Shown: positions 42,588-52,571, counted from the stretch's first letter. The stretch: 64,000 bases of DNA from Pedobacter sp. ASV28 (GCF_016428855.1 NZ_JAELTN010000012.1:1-64000), one strand, 5' to 3'. A program made the numbers and translations. Notes: generated by a model not told the origin, from the sequence alone.

Positions 42588-43664
42588 TTAATATTTTGTT
42601 TGTAATTGTTTACCTGCTATGTCTTCCCATCTGTAGTAATGAAAGGTTTTGTCATCGCTCATCACTACAAAAAGTCCGTGTTTAAAAGTATTATTTAATG
42701 GCAGGTTTACCACATCAGATCCATCACTTTGTGTGGCTGCAACTGGAACAATTTTTAAAAGCTTATGCTCATGAGGGTTTTCTTTTGTGCCTTCTCTGCT
42801 AAATATTTGAAAACGATTTGAACCTTGATCAGAAACCAAAATATATCCTGTAGTATCGGTTAGTTTGTAAATGGAGATCCCTTCATGATCTGCAGAAAAA
42901 CCTTCTGTAGCAAATAAGGCCAATTGTTTATTGCCTTTTTCAGGATCGGCATAATATTGTTTTACCCCAACTTGTTCGTCGGCGTAATAAATGTAGCCCA
43001 GTTCATTATCTACGGCAATTGCTTCAATTTCCTTTTTCCCGCTGTAGCTTCCAAATTTTCTAACCAGTTTGGCTTTAATCTGTCCTTTTCCGTTGTCTGA
43101 CAATAGATATTGCCATAAATAACCTTCTTTAGGCCCATTTTTTCTGCCCACAATGGCATAGATATTGCCTTTTTTGGAAGTATATAAGGCAATCCCCATT
43201 AAATCACGGTAGTCAGTTTCGGTTTCTCCTTCAAACATATCTAAACCACCATTATCTATAGCTTGCATGTTGGGTAAAGAAAATATTCTCAGCTTATGGG
43301 TAAAACGCTCTGTTGTTACCGCAATGTCTGTTGGCTTTCCGTTTAGTATCAAACCATAAGCAATATCAACGTTGTTAGGTCTTTTTAAACCACTAACCAC
43401 TTTATCTTTAACAATCTTTCCGTTCAGGTCGAATACAAACAAGGCACCATTAATGTCTTTGTCAGTTCCAATAATCAAACTTTTAGAGGGATCTTCTTTA
43501 TTGATCCAGATGGCTGGATCATCCGAATCGTGATTTACGGCTTCTGTAATGATAACAGGTTTCACGGTATCGGCAATAATGTCCTTTTGTGCATTGCCTT
43601 TACAGGCTGCACCTAATAATAAGCCCGTAAATAAGATCAGGGTATTTTGCTTTAGAAAACTCAT
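42588..43664 (-). CDS. Beta-propeller phytase, lipoprotein
   Basis: A 358-residue protein with a lipobox Cys at 21 (LLLGAACKG) and the beta-propeller phytase signature at the N-terminus (HDSDDPAIWINKEDPSKSLI then GTDKDINGALFVFDL), further KRPNNVDIAYG, DRDLMGIALY-type (YRDLMGIALYTSKKGNIYAI) and EAIAVDNELGYIYYADEQVG and SADHEGISIY blades. These enzymes use calcium to remove phosphate from myo-inositol hexakisphosphate. A terminator separates it from the upstream lipoprotein gene, so it may be read at lower level. It acts outside the inner membrane. Confidence 0.88.
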   Translation of the reverse strand: MSFLKQNTLILFTGLLLGAACKGNAQKDIIADTVKPVIITEAVNHDSDDPAIWINKEDPSKSLIIGTDKDINGALFVFDLNGKIVKDKVVSGLKRPNNVDIAYGLILNGKPTDIAVTTERFTHKLRIFSLPNMQAIDNGGLDMFEGETETDYRDLMGIALYTSKKGNIYAIVGRKNGPKEGYLWQYLLSDNGKGQIKAKLVRKFGSYSGKKEIEAIAVDNELGYIYYADEQVGVKQYYADPEKGNKQLALFATEGFSADHEGISIYKLTDTTGYILVSDQGSNRFQIFSREGTKENPHEHKLLKIVPVAATQSDGSDVVNLPLNNTFKHGLFVVMSDDKTFHYYRWEDIAGKQLQTKY

Positions 43665-43690
43665 GTGATAAAATATCTTTGTTTTTTAAA

Positions 43691-43723
43691 AGCAAACGCC
43701 TGTCCAGTATATCCGGAAGGCGT
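43691..43723 (-). terminator. Hairpin between lipoprotein gene and phytase gene
   Basis: On the minus strand ACGCCT (complement of 43718-43723) pairs with AGGCGT (complement of 43696-43701) with extra CC/GG pairs inside, followed by TTTGCTTTT. It looks like a partial terminator that lets some transcripts enter the phytase gene. Confidence 0.5.
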
Positions 43724-43757
43724 CCGCTATATTTTTAATGTGGATTTATTTCAAAAA

Positions 43758-45380
43758 TTATTTTGTTCCAAATGCACCGAAACGTGCTGCAGGAGCCAAT
43801 GATTTATAATTAACACTATTTACCGTAATTCCAGTTGCTGTAAAGTGTGGTGTAAGGATAGCATTACCAGTACCACTGTAAGCTCCTGTAAGAACAGGTG
43901 AACCGGCCTGTACAGAGAAATCCCAGTTGCTGTCATAAATATAGCTCGTTAATGCATTGGTGTTGAAGGTGAAATTTACAAATTTTGGATCTTTAGCTGC
44001 ATCTCCGGCAGATGTGCTTACCAGGCTATGCTGATCTACATTAGCAGGATACACATTGGCATTAGCTAAAGTATAACCTAAATAAGCCGTTGTGGTACCT
44101 CCCGAAACATCTTGTGCAAGCGTACTTGTTTGTGAGCCCGACGCGTAAAAATTATAATCAATTATCGATTTATCATCACATCCGTCTTTTACGCTTACAG
44201 TGCCCCATTTAGGGGTCATTGCCTTAAATTTGCTATTTACCATCAGGTTATTGAAAACACCCACCAAAGCAGCTTTTTCTACGTAAATACTCCCCCCTTT
44301 AACACCATCACGACGCCAGCCTGCATTGATAATGGTATTATTATAAGCTTTAATGCTCGCCTGAAATCTTCCTGCTGCATCGTCCTGTCCAGAGCTTGAT
44401 AGTTTTAGTCCATTTGTATTAGGACTGTAAATAATATTCTGTGCAACATCAACCTTACATCCGGCTTTTACATTAATGCCCTCTCCGCCTGTTTTACCAT
44501 TGGCATAAAGAATATTGTTCTGAACAATGGCACTTCCACCGATAAAATATATGGCGTCTGAAGCACCATTACGTAGTGTAGAGTTGATGATCACATATTT
44601 CCCATTTACGTTATTTGTGGTGATCTGTGGATCGGCATCGCCACCAGCGGTGTAAATACCTGCTATGGCCGAAGGAGAATCTGAAACAACTTCTCCACCT
44701 GTGTATTCGATAATAACATTGTCAAATAACATTTCAGGGCATTTAGCTGAGGCTATAATACCGCCCCACAAACCTGCAAACGTATTGGCAGAAGTACGTT
44801 TGCTCTCTGTAACAGTAAACATAATGGGATTTGCCTTGGTTCCTTTGCAATACAGGCTTCCATTAACCATCACTTCAATCCTGGTATGGCTGGCACCTAC
44901 GCCGTTATCATCAAAAATGACCTTTACACCTTCTTGTATGGTCAATGTTTTACCTTCGGGTATGGTAAGATGGCCCGATACAAAAACAGTTGTGTTTTTC
45001 TCCCAAACTCCACTTACCTCACCACTTACTTTATCCATTTGTGTCCAAGAAATAGTGACGTCGCACTTTGCCGAAATACCCGGATTTTGAGATGAGGTAG
45101 CAGTTATGATGGCCGATCCTTCTTTTAGTGCAGTTACTTTACCCTCATTGTCTACGGTAGCAACAGATTCATTAGATGATTTCCATACCATGCTTTTGTT
45201 GGTTACGTTCTCTGGAAAAAAGGTGACGCTCAATTTCTTGGTTTCCTCTGGTTTTAAAGAGATAGAGGTTGGAGACATGGTGATCCCTGCAATGGGTGTT
45301 TCGGAATCCGTTTTTTTACAACTGTTAAAAGTCAATAAAGCCGTGAGCATTAACAGTAAAGAAAGTAGTTTATTTTTCAT
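43758..45380 (-). CDS. Ig-like (BIG2) lipoprotein with beta-helix region
   Basis: A 540-residue predicted lipoprotein: signal ending at Cys21 (LTFNSCKKT), a bacterial Ig-like domain 2 at about 30-108 (ISLKPEETKKLSVTFFPENV, WKSSNESVATVDNEGKVTAL), then repeats typical of a right-handed parallel beta-helix, with right-handed coil segments such as NNILYANGKTGGEGINVKAG. It probably binds or holds a surface ligand. It lies between the TonB receptor gene and the phytase gene, 23 bases from the receptor, and may be the receptor's partner. Confidence 0.8.
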   Translation of the reverse strand: MKNKLLSLLLMLTALLTFNSCKKTDSETPIAGITMSPTSISLKPEETKKLSVTFFPENVTNKSMVWKSSNESVATVDNEGKVTALKEGSAIITATSSQNPGISAKCDVTISWTQMDKVSGEVSGVWEKNTTVFVSGHLTIPEGKTLTIQEGVKVIFDDNGVGASHTRIEVMVNGSLYCKGTKANPIMFTVTESKRTSANTFAGLWGGIIASAKCPEMLFDNVIIEYTGGEVVSDSPSAIAGIYTAGGDADPQITTNNVNGKYVIINSTLRNGASDAIYFIGGSAIVQNNILYANGKTGGEGINVKAGCKVDVAQNIIYSPNTNGLKLSSSGQDDAAGRFQASIKAYNNTIINAGWRRDGVKGGSIYVEKAALVGVFNNLMVNSKFKAMTPKWGTVSVKDGCDDKSIIDYNFYASGSQTSTLAQDVSGGTTTAYLGYTLANANVYPANVDQHSLVSTSAGDAAKDPKFVNFTFNTNALTSYIYDSNWDFSVQAGSPVLTGAYSGTGNAILTPHFTATGITVNSVNYKSLAPAARFGAFGTK

Positions 45381-45403
45381 CTTATTATATAATTTTAAGT
45401 TTT

Positions 45404-48145
45404 CTAAGAAAATTTATATCTGATCCCAATCATGATATTTTGTCCATAATAGTTATAGCGTTCTACCACTCCGCCTTTGTAACGCTTTACATGCTGTTGT
45501 GATTCATTTTGCCGGTTTAGCTTAATGTATTGAATGGTAGGGGAGTTGAGCAGATTTGAGGCCTTGATAAACGTTCCCATATGTCGGCTTAACTTTTTTT
45601 CGATCGAAGCATCGAATTGAGAAAATCCTGCAAGCCAGCTGTCGCGATTATAATAGGGAGATACGATAAGTAGTCGCTCTCCTGTATAGGAATAGGCTAA
45701 CTGTCCGTCCCAACCATGTCGCACATCTTTAAAGAGGAGAGAAAAATTAACCACATGCGCGGCTTGTCCGTATAAGGGTCTGCTTTGGTCAACATTTACG
45801 GTAATATATTTGTTGGATGCTCCCTCATCGGGATTAGGCATTTCATCTTTTTTGGTAGTTGTAATACGGGAGTGGGTATAGGTATAGTTGGCTTTAATAC
45901 CAAACCAGTTAAAGTATTTCAATAGATCTAACTCTGCCCCCAAGTTATAGGCATTCCCAAAATTCATGGGCATATAATAGGTATCCTGTCCAAAACCGGT
46001 AACCATGCTAAATTCAATGGGATTAATTATTTTCTTGTAGAATAGGCCTAGCATAAACTGCTCTGCCTGACGCGGATAATATTCGTAACGCAGGTCATAG
46101 TTATGTGCTACGGTATGTTGAATATCCGGATTACCGCGTTCTTTATAATCTTCGCTAATGATCTGATAAGGTACTATTTCAAAAAAACTTGGCCTATTGA
46201 TGGCTTTTGCATATGATGCACGTAAATTGGTGTGCTTGTTCAGTTCATATTTGAGATGTGCCGATGGTAGCATATCTGTATAATTTTGTTCACCTGCATT
46301 ACGGGCCCCCTCGGTAGGGAATTTTAAAAGATAACCTTGTCTTGTGTTTTCGGCCCTTATGCCGGCAAGTAATTGCAGATGATGATATACATATTTGGAT
46401 TGAAGGTAACCTGCGGCAATTTTTTCCGATGCATCGTAATTAAGGGGGTCACTAATGTTTCCAAACTCTTTTACTTCAAATTTGATTTCGTCATAATTAT
46501 TCCAGTCACGACCTTTTATGAGCTCACGCTGAGCTTCCTCTGGCTTATTTTCATCAAAAGGGCGGAAAAGGTATTCATTAAAATAACTATTACGTATTTT
46601 ATCGCGATATAAGCCTCCGGTAGAGAGCTCTATCTGACTTTTTCCTGTATTGATGAAATATTTCATATTCAGGTATCCGGCTTTGTCTTCATCTGAATTA
46701 TGTTCCCATCTGCGCAATGCTCCAACGTCCTGAGCAATGCGATATAGGCCATTTACAATGGTTACATTGATCTGTGTATTATCAGGTGTTTCATTTAAGG
46801 CTTTAGCGTATACGGCCGACCAATCCAATTGCAAGCGGTTATTGGCCAATTTATGCAAACCTTTAAGTGTACTGTTCAGGATCTGCTGCTGGTTCCAGAG
46901 CATACGTGTGGTTTGTGAAGTGCGGCTTTCGGCATCTCTTACCTGTGCTTCGCTAAAATTCATGTAAGCGTTATACCAAACCAGTTTATTGTTCTTATCT
47001 AAGTTATAATCAAATTTGGCATGAAAACCCATCCTGCTTTGCTGTTCAGAAAAATAACGATGGGTGATGGTCTGTGTAAAGTCAGAACCAACGCCACCAT
47101 ATAAGTCGTTAGTATTGCCCCGATAATTATTTTGAACGCTTCCGGCCAGCATAATACCTAATTGTTGCTTAAAGAACCTATCTCCGTAAGAAAAGCCAGC
47201 ATTTAGTCCTGGAAGTGCTGTTTGTGCCTTTAATGCCAAATTGGCATTTGTAAAGTCTTTCATTTTCACCGGGTAAGCCAAACCATATTTCTCGGTAGGC
47301 GATTTAGGGTTGATGATTGAATGATCAAAATATTGGAAATCTCTTTTGAAGTACTGAAAGTTGTATCCTGTAGACAGGTTGGCTGAAATGGAACGATGAG
47401 ATGGCGCATCTTTCATGACCATATCAATGGCGCCACCAATACCATCGGCTTCCATATTGGCGGTCAGTGATTTGGTCACTTCAAGCCTGTCCAATAATTC
47501 GGCGGGAAAAATATCCAGTGGAACAAACCGGTTCTTATTATCGGGGCTTGGTATTTTTATTCCATTTACTAAGGTATAATTAAAGCGTTTATCCATGCCG
47601 CGAAGTATGGCATAACGTCCCTCTCCATTGGCACTTCTTTCCACTACTGCTCCCGACATGCGCTGCAGCACATTGGCGACGGTGATATCGGGCGATAGCT
47701 CTATGGCTTTAGCACTCATGACGTTCATGACGTTCATGGCCTGCCTTTCCACGCTGCGAGCCTTATTTTCAGTTTCGTCGCCATGACTTGACAATACGGC
47801 CACTTCTTTAAGTGATACATTAGACGAACTTAATTTGATCTCGATCTCTTTTTCCGGTGGTATGGTAAGGCTAATGTGTTTTTCTATATAGCCCACATAA
47901 GTGCAGGTAATTGTAACAGGGAAGGTGATATGCTCCATAGAAAAATGACCGTTAAGACCGGTAATGGCTTTTCGGGAAGGCTGACCGTTGCTAGAAATGC
48001 TGACCCCTGTCAGTGCTTCACCCGATTGCGAATCGGTTACCACTCCTCTGATGGTTTGGGCATTTGTAACTCCGGCAAACACAAAAAGGCCTATGGTAAC
48101 AAGTGTTAGCAGACGTTTAAATAAAATGCATAAAGTTTTGCTCAT
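45404..48145 (-). CDS. TonB-dependent outer-membrane receptor (phytase-linked)
   Basis: A 913-residue receptor: signal ending near VTNAQ, a CarboxypepD_reg domain (IRGVVTDSQSGEALTGVSIS, about 32-110), a plug with VANVLQRMSGAVVERSANGE and GRYAILRGMDKRFNYTLVNG, and a barrel ending MIGIRYKFS. The plug is of the type with AVVER...RYAILRG. Downstream genes code for a beta-helix lipoprotein and a phytase, so uptake of phytate-derived phosphate or inositol phosphate is a fair guess. Upstream, a TPR regulator is encoded on the same strand. Confidence 0.9.
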   Translation of the reverse strand: MSKTLCILFKRLLTLVTIGLFVFAGVTNAQTIRGVVTDSQSGEALTGVSISSNGQPSRKAITGLNGHFSMEHITFPVTITCTYVGYIEKHISLTIPPEKEIEIKLSSSNVSLKEVAVLSSHGDETENKARSVERQAMNVMNVMSAKAIELSPDITVANVLQRMSGAVVERSANGEGRYAILRGMDKRFNYTLVNGIKIPSPDNKNRFVPLDIFPAELLDRLEVTKSLTANMEADGIGGAIDMVMKDAPSHRSISANLSTGYNFQYFKRDFQYFDHSIINPKSPTEKYGLAYPVKMKDFTNANLALKAQTALPGLNAGFSYGDRFFKQQLGIMLAGSVQNNYRGNTNDLYGGVGSDFTQTITHRYFSEQQSRMGFHAKFDYNLDKNNKLVWYNAYMNFSEAQVRDAESRTSQTTRMLWNQQQILNSTLKGLHKLANNRLQLDWSAVYAKALNETPDNTQINVTIVNGLYRIAQDVGALRRWEHNSDEDKAGYLNMKYFINTGKSQIELSTGGLYRDKIRNSYFNEYLFRPFDENKPEEAQRELIKGRDWNNYDEIKFEVKEFGNISDPLNYDASEKIAAGYLQSKYVYHHLQLLAGIRAENTRQGYLLKFPTEGARNAGEQNYTDMLPSAHLKYELNKHTNLRASYAKAINRPSFFEIVPYQIISEDYKERGNPDIQHTVAHNYDLRYEYYPRQAEQFMLGLFYKKIINPIEFSMVTGFGQDTYYMPMNFGNAYNLGAELDLLKYFNWFGIKANYTYTHSRITTTKKDEMPNPDEGASNKYITVNVDQSRPLYGQAAHVVNFSLLFKDVRHGWDGQLAYSYTGERLLIVSPYYNRDSWLAGFSQFDASIEKKLSRHMGTFIKASNLLNSPTIQYIKLNRQNESQQHVKRYKGGVVERYNYYGQNIMIGIRYKFS

Positions 48146-48215
48146 AACTTTTGGTCAAGTTTGATTTTTGTTTGACGAAGCAAAGATGATATGCACAAAA
48201 CAGATAGAATAATTT

Positions 48216-48243
48216 CTACCGTTACATTAAGGCAACACGGTAG
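48216..48243. promoter_or_regulatory. Spaced inverted repeat upstream of the TonB receptor
   Basis: CTACCG (48216-48221) and CGGTAG (48238-48243) form a 6-bp inverted repeat with a 16-base centre, 71 bases upstream of the receptor start at 48145. It may be an operator for this operon. Only the arms support it. Confidence 0.35.
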
Positions 48244-48368
48244 TTTTTAGCGTATATTTTGTGTGAACATTATGTTTTAAATTATTGATAATCATTTATT
48301 TGTGTTGTTTTTTGACCTCCATTATGCTTTGGTTATGTATAGGTAAACTAATTGTTAAGTGCCATGGA

Positions 48369-49988
48369 TTAGATAGATTGGATATAGGAGGTTAGATTTT
48401 CTCCTGTTGGAAGATTTAACTTTTTTCTTAATCGATAACGGGCAACACGCAAACTATCGTTTGAAATTCCCAATAAAGTGGATATATCTGTTGAATTCAG
48501 GTTGATTTTCAGTAAGGTAATTAACCGTATATCAGAAGCGGTGAGGTCTTGGCTAATCTCTTTAAGTCTTTCAAAAAAACTTTGGTGTACCTGTTCAAAG
48601 GCAAAGGTAAACTCTTTCCAATGCTGCTCCTGCGTAATACTGTCGTTAATCTCGTGGATTAGTTTTTGCATTTGTCTTTTCTGGTCCCTTTTTTCATCCT
48701 TTACCATAAGCTGTAAAGAACTTCTCATGCGCTCAAGAAATTGATTGTTGCGAATAAGGTTTAAAGTATGATTAGATAGCTCTTTGCTTTTTAAATCTAA
48801 TTGCTCTTTTAGTTTGTCTTCTTCCAGCTGCTGATTTTTTAACTGAGAGGCAAGTAGCTCACTTTCTATTTGCTTTTGTCTTGCATCTGCTTGTTGTTCC
48901 TTGATTTTTAACCTTTGCCTGCTATAAAGGGTAACAGAAAGTGCGATAAGCAATGCCAAGACAATTAAAGTGGCTATAATGATGGTTTGGTTTACTTTTC
49001 GGTTAGCCTGTAATTCTCTTATTTCGTCACTTTTCTTGTCCATATCATATAAGGCATGTAGAAAAGAGGTTTGCTTTATACCATCAAGCGAGTAGATATC
49101 CAAAGTGTGTTTTCTGCTTAATTCAGAATAATGATAGGCACTATCCATTTTCCCCATTAACCCAAAGGTTTTTCCCAAATCTTTTGTTGTTGCCGCTAAT
49201 TGATAGTTATTGCCCAAATCTAAAGCCATTTGATAAGCTTCTTTGGTTTTGGCTATACTTTGAGCATACTTCCCCGTCTTGCGTAAAAGGTCTCCTAAAT
49301 TATTGACAACTTCTACACTACCAATTTCATTTTTTGCCTCTTCATAAAGTACCAAGGATTTTTTGAAATAAACCGCCGCGGAATCATATTTTTCCAAATC
49401 TTCATAAACACTTCCTAAATTTTCATAGATTTTTGCTACACCGTTTTTATCCTTGGTGGAAGAGAAATTTTGCAAGGCTAGCCTTTGATAAAAGAGGGCA
49501 CTATCATACTGTTGTTTCTTTTCATAAATATGTCCGATATTGCCAAAGGTTTCTGCTATTCCCTTTTTGTTTTTAGTCTTCTGTAATAACACCAAAGCCT
49601 TGTCGTAATGCTCTTTGGCCAGATCTATTTGTTTATTGTAATAGTAGAACAGACCGATATCATTAAGATTAGAGGCTTTCAGATCCAGGTTGCTTAAGGT
49701 ATTGAAGATTTTATCTGCATCCAGATAATAGGCTAAAGCCAATTTATAGTGCCCTTGCGAGAAACATATCCATCCCATTTGTTGCAGACATAAAGCTTCT
49801 TGCTCTTTTCTGTTTTCAGTTAAAGCCCGACTATAATTTTTTTTAAGGAGTACCATGGCCGAATCGGGCTGGTGCTGGCTTAATTGTTTCAATTGCTCAA
49901 CAGAATAGCGTTGTGCATTGGAAAAAAGGGAATAAAAAGTAAGAATAAATATAAGTGCAATATTGATTTGAATTCTTTCTGCTGACAT
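48369..49988 (-). CDS. TPR protein with C-terminal helix-turn-helix, regulator
   Basis: A 539-residue protein: signal or N-terminal membrane helix (about 8-25), then five to six TPR repeats (for example ASNLNDIGLFYYYNKQIDLA, GIAETFGNIGHIYEKKQQYD, VAKIYENLGSVYEDLEKYDS), a membrane helix (TIIIATLIVLALLIALSVTL), a coiled coil, and a C-terminal HTH-like segment (TASDIRLITLLKINLNSTDI, then SLRVARYRLRKKLN). Such TPR-TM-HTH proteins are common regulators in Bacteroidota. It lies directly upstream of the phytase-linked TonB operon and may control it. Targets not shown. Confidence 0.82.
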   Translation of the reverse strand: MSAERIQINIALIFILTFYSLFSNAQRYSVEQLKQLSQHQPDSAMVLLKKNYSRALTENRKEQEALCLQQMGWICFSQGHYKLALAYYLDADKIFNTLSNLDLKASNLNDIGLFYYYNKQIDLAKEHYDKALVLLQKTKNKKGIAETFGNIGHIYEKKQQYDSALFYQRLALQNFSSTKDKNGVAKIYENLGSVYEDLEKYDSAAVYFKKSLVLYEEAKNEIGSVEVVNNLGDLLRKTGKYAQSIAKTKEAYQMALDLGNNYQLAATTKDLGKTFGLMGKMDSAYHYSELSRKHTLDIYSLDGIKQTSFLHALYDMDKKSDEIRELQANRKVNQTIIIATLIVLALLIALSVTLYSRQRLKIKEQQADARQKQIESELLASQLKNQQLEEDKLKEQLDLKSKELSNHTLNLIRNNQFLERMRSSLQLMVKDEKRDQKRQMQKLIHEINDSITQEQHWKEFTFAFEQVHQSFFERLKEISQDLTASDIRLITLLKINLNSTDISTLLGISNDSLRVARYRLRKKLNLPTGENLTSYIQSI

Positions 49989-50365
49989 TTTTTCTTTTTT
50001 GCATGATTTATTTTTTAGACCATAATTGATCTAAAAATGGGTTGATATGAGTTAAAAGGTATCTGCGAACGTAAACAGAAGAGCCTAATTCCATACAAAG
50101 AAAGGAGCTTTATTGGGTGGTTTTTAATTAATTAATTGTTATTAAATTGTTAATTAAGGAGGGCTAACTGTTAAGGCTTGAAAGAGCCTATAGGTTTTAA
50201 CTTGTGGCGTTCGAATATCAGGTATGTACTCATAGTACTTTTATCAAAACCTGCTGTTATTGTTATTTTTTGATTATATTTAATATAGATCTGGTATTAA
50301 AAATGTAAAGTAGTATGATGCTGAGTTCGTTTAGTCCGAACTTAGGTTAATTAATAATTTCCTTC
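49989..50365. other. AT-rich intergenic region between divergent regulators
   Basis: About 377 bases between the TPR regulator (minus) and an AraC gene (plus). It has a tract of TTAATTAATTAA-type sequence and two copies of AATTGTTA (50134-50141 and 50145-50152). No gene is supported. Both divergent promoters should lie here, but no element was clearly found. Confidence 0.4.
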
Positions 50366-51190
50366 ATGCATTTAAGAGAAGTCAGGCCAAATGAATTGCT
50401 TGCCCCTTTTGTGAGGTGTTACAGGATAATTGATTTTGAATTTCCAAATGGCGAATCCATACCACCTAAAATTTATACGCCAAGACCAGAACAGTGCCTT
50501 CAGTTTTTTCCTAGCTTAACAAAAATAACGTATGAGGGCATGGCAAAGAGCATTGTCCCAAAAAACGCGTTATTGTTTGGACAACATACCATTATTAATA
50601 TGCGTACGGTTTATTCAAAGTTTCTTTCTGTTCAGGTTGTATTTGAACCTGGTGCACTATATCGATTGCTTGGAATACCGGCAAGCTTGCTTACCAACGA
50701 AGCAGTAGACGCAAGTGATGTTCTCGGATTTGGAATCGAACAGGTAAACGATCAGCTTTTTCATGCAAAGAGCCATGCAGAAATGATAACAATAGTGGAG
50801 GCTTATGTCATGAGTAAGATAAAAATGATAAAAAAAGAAGCACATCAAGTTGATTATACAGCTTTACTTATGATGAGACCTGATTTAAGCTATTCATTAG
50901 ATGATTTTGTGGGTAGAAGCTTTCTTTCCCATCGCCAATTTAACCGAAAATTTATAGAAAGAATAGGCATCAGTCCAAAAGCATTTTTGAAAATTAAGAG
51001 ATTTGACCAGGCCTATAGAATGAAGAACAATGCTACTGACATGAGTTGGTTTAAGATTGCTATTGATTGTGGTTATGAGGATTATCAACACCTGAGTAAA
51101 GACTATAAAATGCTTACAGGCCTTACTCCCTCTGCCTTTTTTGCTATGGAATCTCCCGAGCGCTTACTCGGTTTGGAAGAAACTTATTAA
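50366..51190 (+). CDS. AraC-family HTH regulator
   Basis: A 274-residue protein. The N-terminal part has the beta-rich DUF6597-like sensor (LLAPFVRCYRIIDFEFPNGE, VQVVFEPGALYRLLGIP). The C-terminal HTH domain reads YSLDDFVGRSFLSHRQFNRK, FIERIGISPKAFLKIKRFDQ and DCGYEDYQHLSKDYKMLTGL. It is followed after 62 bases by a cupin protein gene, a likely target or co-transcribed partner. Confidence 0.9.
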   Translation: MHLREVRPNELLAPFVRCYRIIDFEFPNGESIPPKIYTPRPEQCLQFFPSLTKITYEGMAKSIVPKNALLFGQHTIINMRTVYSKFLSVQVVFEPGALYRLLGIPASLLTNEAVDASDVLGFGIEQVNDQLFHAKSHAEMITIVEAYVMSKIKMIKKEAHQVDYTALLMMRPDLSYSLDDFVGRSFLSHRQFNRKFIERIGISPKAFLKIKRFDQAYRMKNNATDMSWFKIAIDCGYEDYQHLSKDYKMLTGLTPSAFFAMESPERLLGLEETY

Positions 51191-51252
51191 TGTCTGTTTT
51201 TTACCACTATGGTTTTTAAGCTACTGCCGATATTTGGAATAAAAATCAGCAG

Positions 51253-51801
51253 ATGGAAAGAAAAGAATTTTTAAAGGGTAGCCTTGGTGCCATTGCATTG
51301 ATGGGGCTAAGCGGTCATGCACAGACACAGGAACATAAAAAAGAAGCTTTTGTTGTTCCCTCTGGAAAGGGGCGCTTTGGCGAATCATTTCTGTATAAAG
51401 GTAAAAATCCCAATGATATCAAAATATCAAAAAAAGATACGGGTGGAATGTTGGCCGTATTCGAATATATTGGATATGAAAAAACAGGTCCCTCTATGCA
51501 TATTCATTTTTATCAGGATGAAATTTTTTATGTAGTAGAAGGTAGGTATCGGTTTTCGGTGGGGGGAAAATTAATGGAACTAAGCGCAGGCGATACGATC
51601 TTTCTGCCAAAAAATATTCCACATACCTGGATTCAGCTTACAGACAAAGGTAAATTGATCTACTTGGTTCAGCCTGCTGGGAAGGCGGAAGAATTCTTTA
51701 GAACGATGAACAACCTTGATCATCAACCAAGTAAAGAGGAGATAGCTCAAATCCATAAAGAATGTGGAATGAAGGTTGTTGGGCCAGGTCTAACTATTTA
51801 A
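51253..51801 (+). CDS. Exported cupin-domain protein
   Basis: A 182-residue protein with an N-terminal signal (MERKEFLKGSLGAIALMGLS, cut near HAQT); the RK rather than RR makes Tat export uncertain. The cupin motif 1 is GPSMHIHFYQDEIFYVVEGR and motif 2 is GDTIFLPKNIPHTW, with His, His, Glu and His positioned to bind a metal. It may be a quercetinase-like dioxygenase or an isomerase; the substrate is unknown. Downstream of the AraC regulator. Confidence 0.85.
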   Translation: MERKEFLKGSLGAIALMGLSGHAQTQEHKKEAFVVPSGKGRFGESFLYKGKNPNDIKISKKDTGGMLAVFEYIGYEKTGPSMHIHFYQDEIFYVVEGRYRFSVGGKLMELSAGDTIFLPKNIPHTWIQLTDKGKLIYLVQPAGKAEEFFRTMNNLDHQPSKEEIAQIHKECGMKVVGPGLTI

Positions 51802-51845
51802 GCAAGATTGACATATACAATTTAATATAAATGGTATAAATAAAT

Positions 51846-51870
51846 AAGGCCTGGACAATTGCCAGACCTT
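51846..51870. terminator. Hairpin between convergent cupin and MdaB-like genes
   Basis: AAGG and CTGG arms pair with CCAG and CCTT with one C-A mismatch in the middle (51846-51870). On the minus strand a T-rich TTATTTAT follows; on the plus strand there is no T-run. Probably the terminator of the minus-strand MdaB-like gene, possibly bidirectional. Confidence 0.35.
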
Positions 51871-51959
51871 GATCGTGGAGTGGACGGGGTCACAGTCGAA
51901 CACTTGATGCCTATTTTAACCTTTTTTGAAAGTCTGAATGAAGTATAATCTTTAGCTAA

Positions 51960-52571
51960 CTATTTCTTATTAGATTTAAGTTCAAAAATGTTTTTCAAAT
52001 ATTCTGGATAATTTGCTAAATCTCCACCAATATCTCCATCTTTGAAAATATCAAAGCAATTGTAATCTGGCATGATTTCTACTCCACAAAAACGATAATT
52101 GCTGGTAATCGGTAATAGTAGATCAGCAGTTGTTGCGCCACGGAACAGTTGTTGGTCAACATCGCCAAATCCTGACTTTGGTGCATTCCATGTTGCACAA
52201 ACCATGAATTTTTTTCCAGCCATTTTTCCCCCTGATCCATATTGTCTGGTAGCATCTTCTCTTGTCCTGCCGTCGCCCGATAAAAACTTCGTGCTATGCA
52301 AACCACTGTTGAAAACCTCATCTACATACTTTTTATAGATCCAAGGGGCTCCGAACCAGTTAATGGGTGTTTGCAGAACGATGATATCAGCCTGAAGATG
52401 CTTTTCAACTTCCTCGTCTGCAATATAACCATTCTCAACTTTAGTTTCCAGGACTTCAAAATCATAGGATTCAAACAATTCTTTTGCCTTTCTATTAAAT
52501 GCGTCATTTAATTTTCCTTCTGACCAATTGGGATAGGTTAAATGGGTATTGATCAATAGTACTTTTTTCAT
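51960..52571 (-). CDS. MdaB-like NADPH quinone reductase
   Basis: A 203-residue flavodoxin-fold protein. Visible: KKVLLINTHLTYPNWSEGKL at the N-terminus (FMN/FAD loop), ADIIVLQTPINWFGAPWIYK, and GKKFMVCATWNAPKSGFGDV. The family reduces quinones with two electrons using NADPH. It follows the aldo/keto reductase gene in the same direction (59-base gap), so both may form a stress operon controlled by the AraC gene at 53822. Confidence 0.9.
   Translation of the reverse strand: MKKVLLINTHLTYPNWSEGKLNDAFNRKAKELFESYDFEVLETKVENGYIADEEVEKHLQADIIVLQTPINWFGAPWIYKKYVDEVFNSGLHSTKFLSGDGRTREDATRQYGSGGKMAGKKFMVCATWNAPKSGFGDVDQQLFRGATTADLLLPITSNYRFCGVEIMPDYNCFDIFKDGDIGGDLANYPEYLKNIFELKSNKK

Noticed and set aside
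51871..51945. Possible tRNA or mobile-element remnant (GTGGACGGGGTCACAGTCGAAC region)
   Set aside because: It looks slightly like a tRNA T-arm region and shares GTCGAACAC with 55100, but no cloverleaf can be built and no flanking element is seen.
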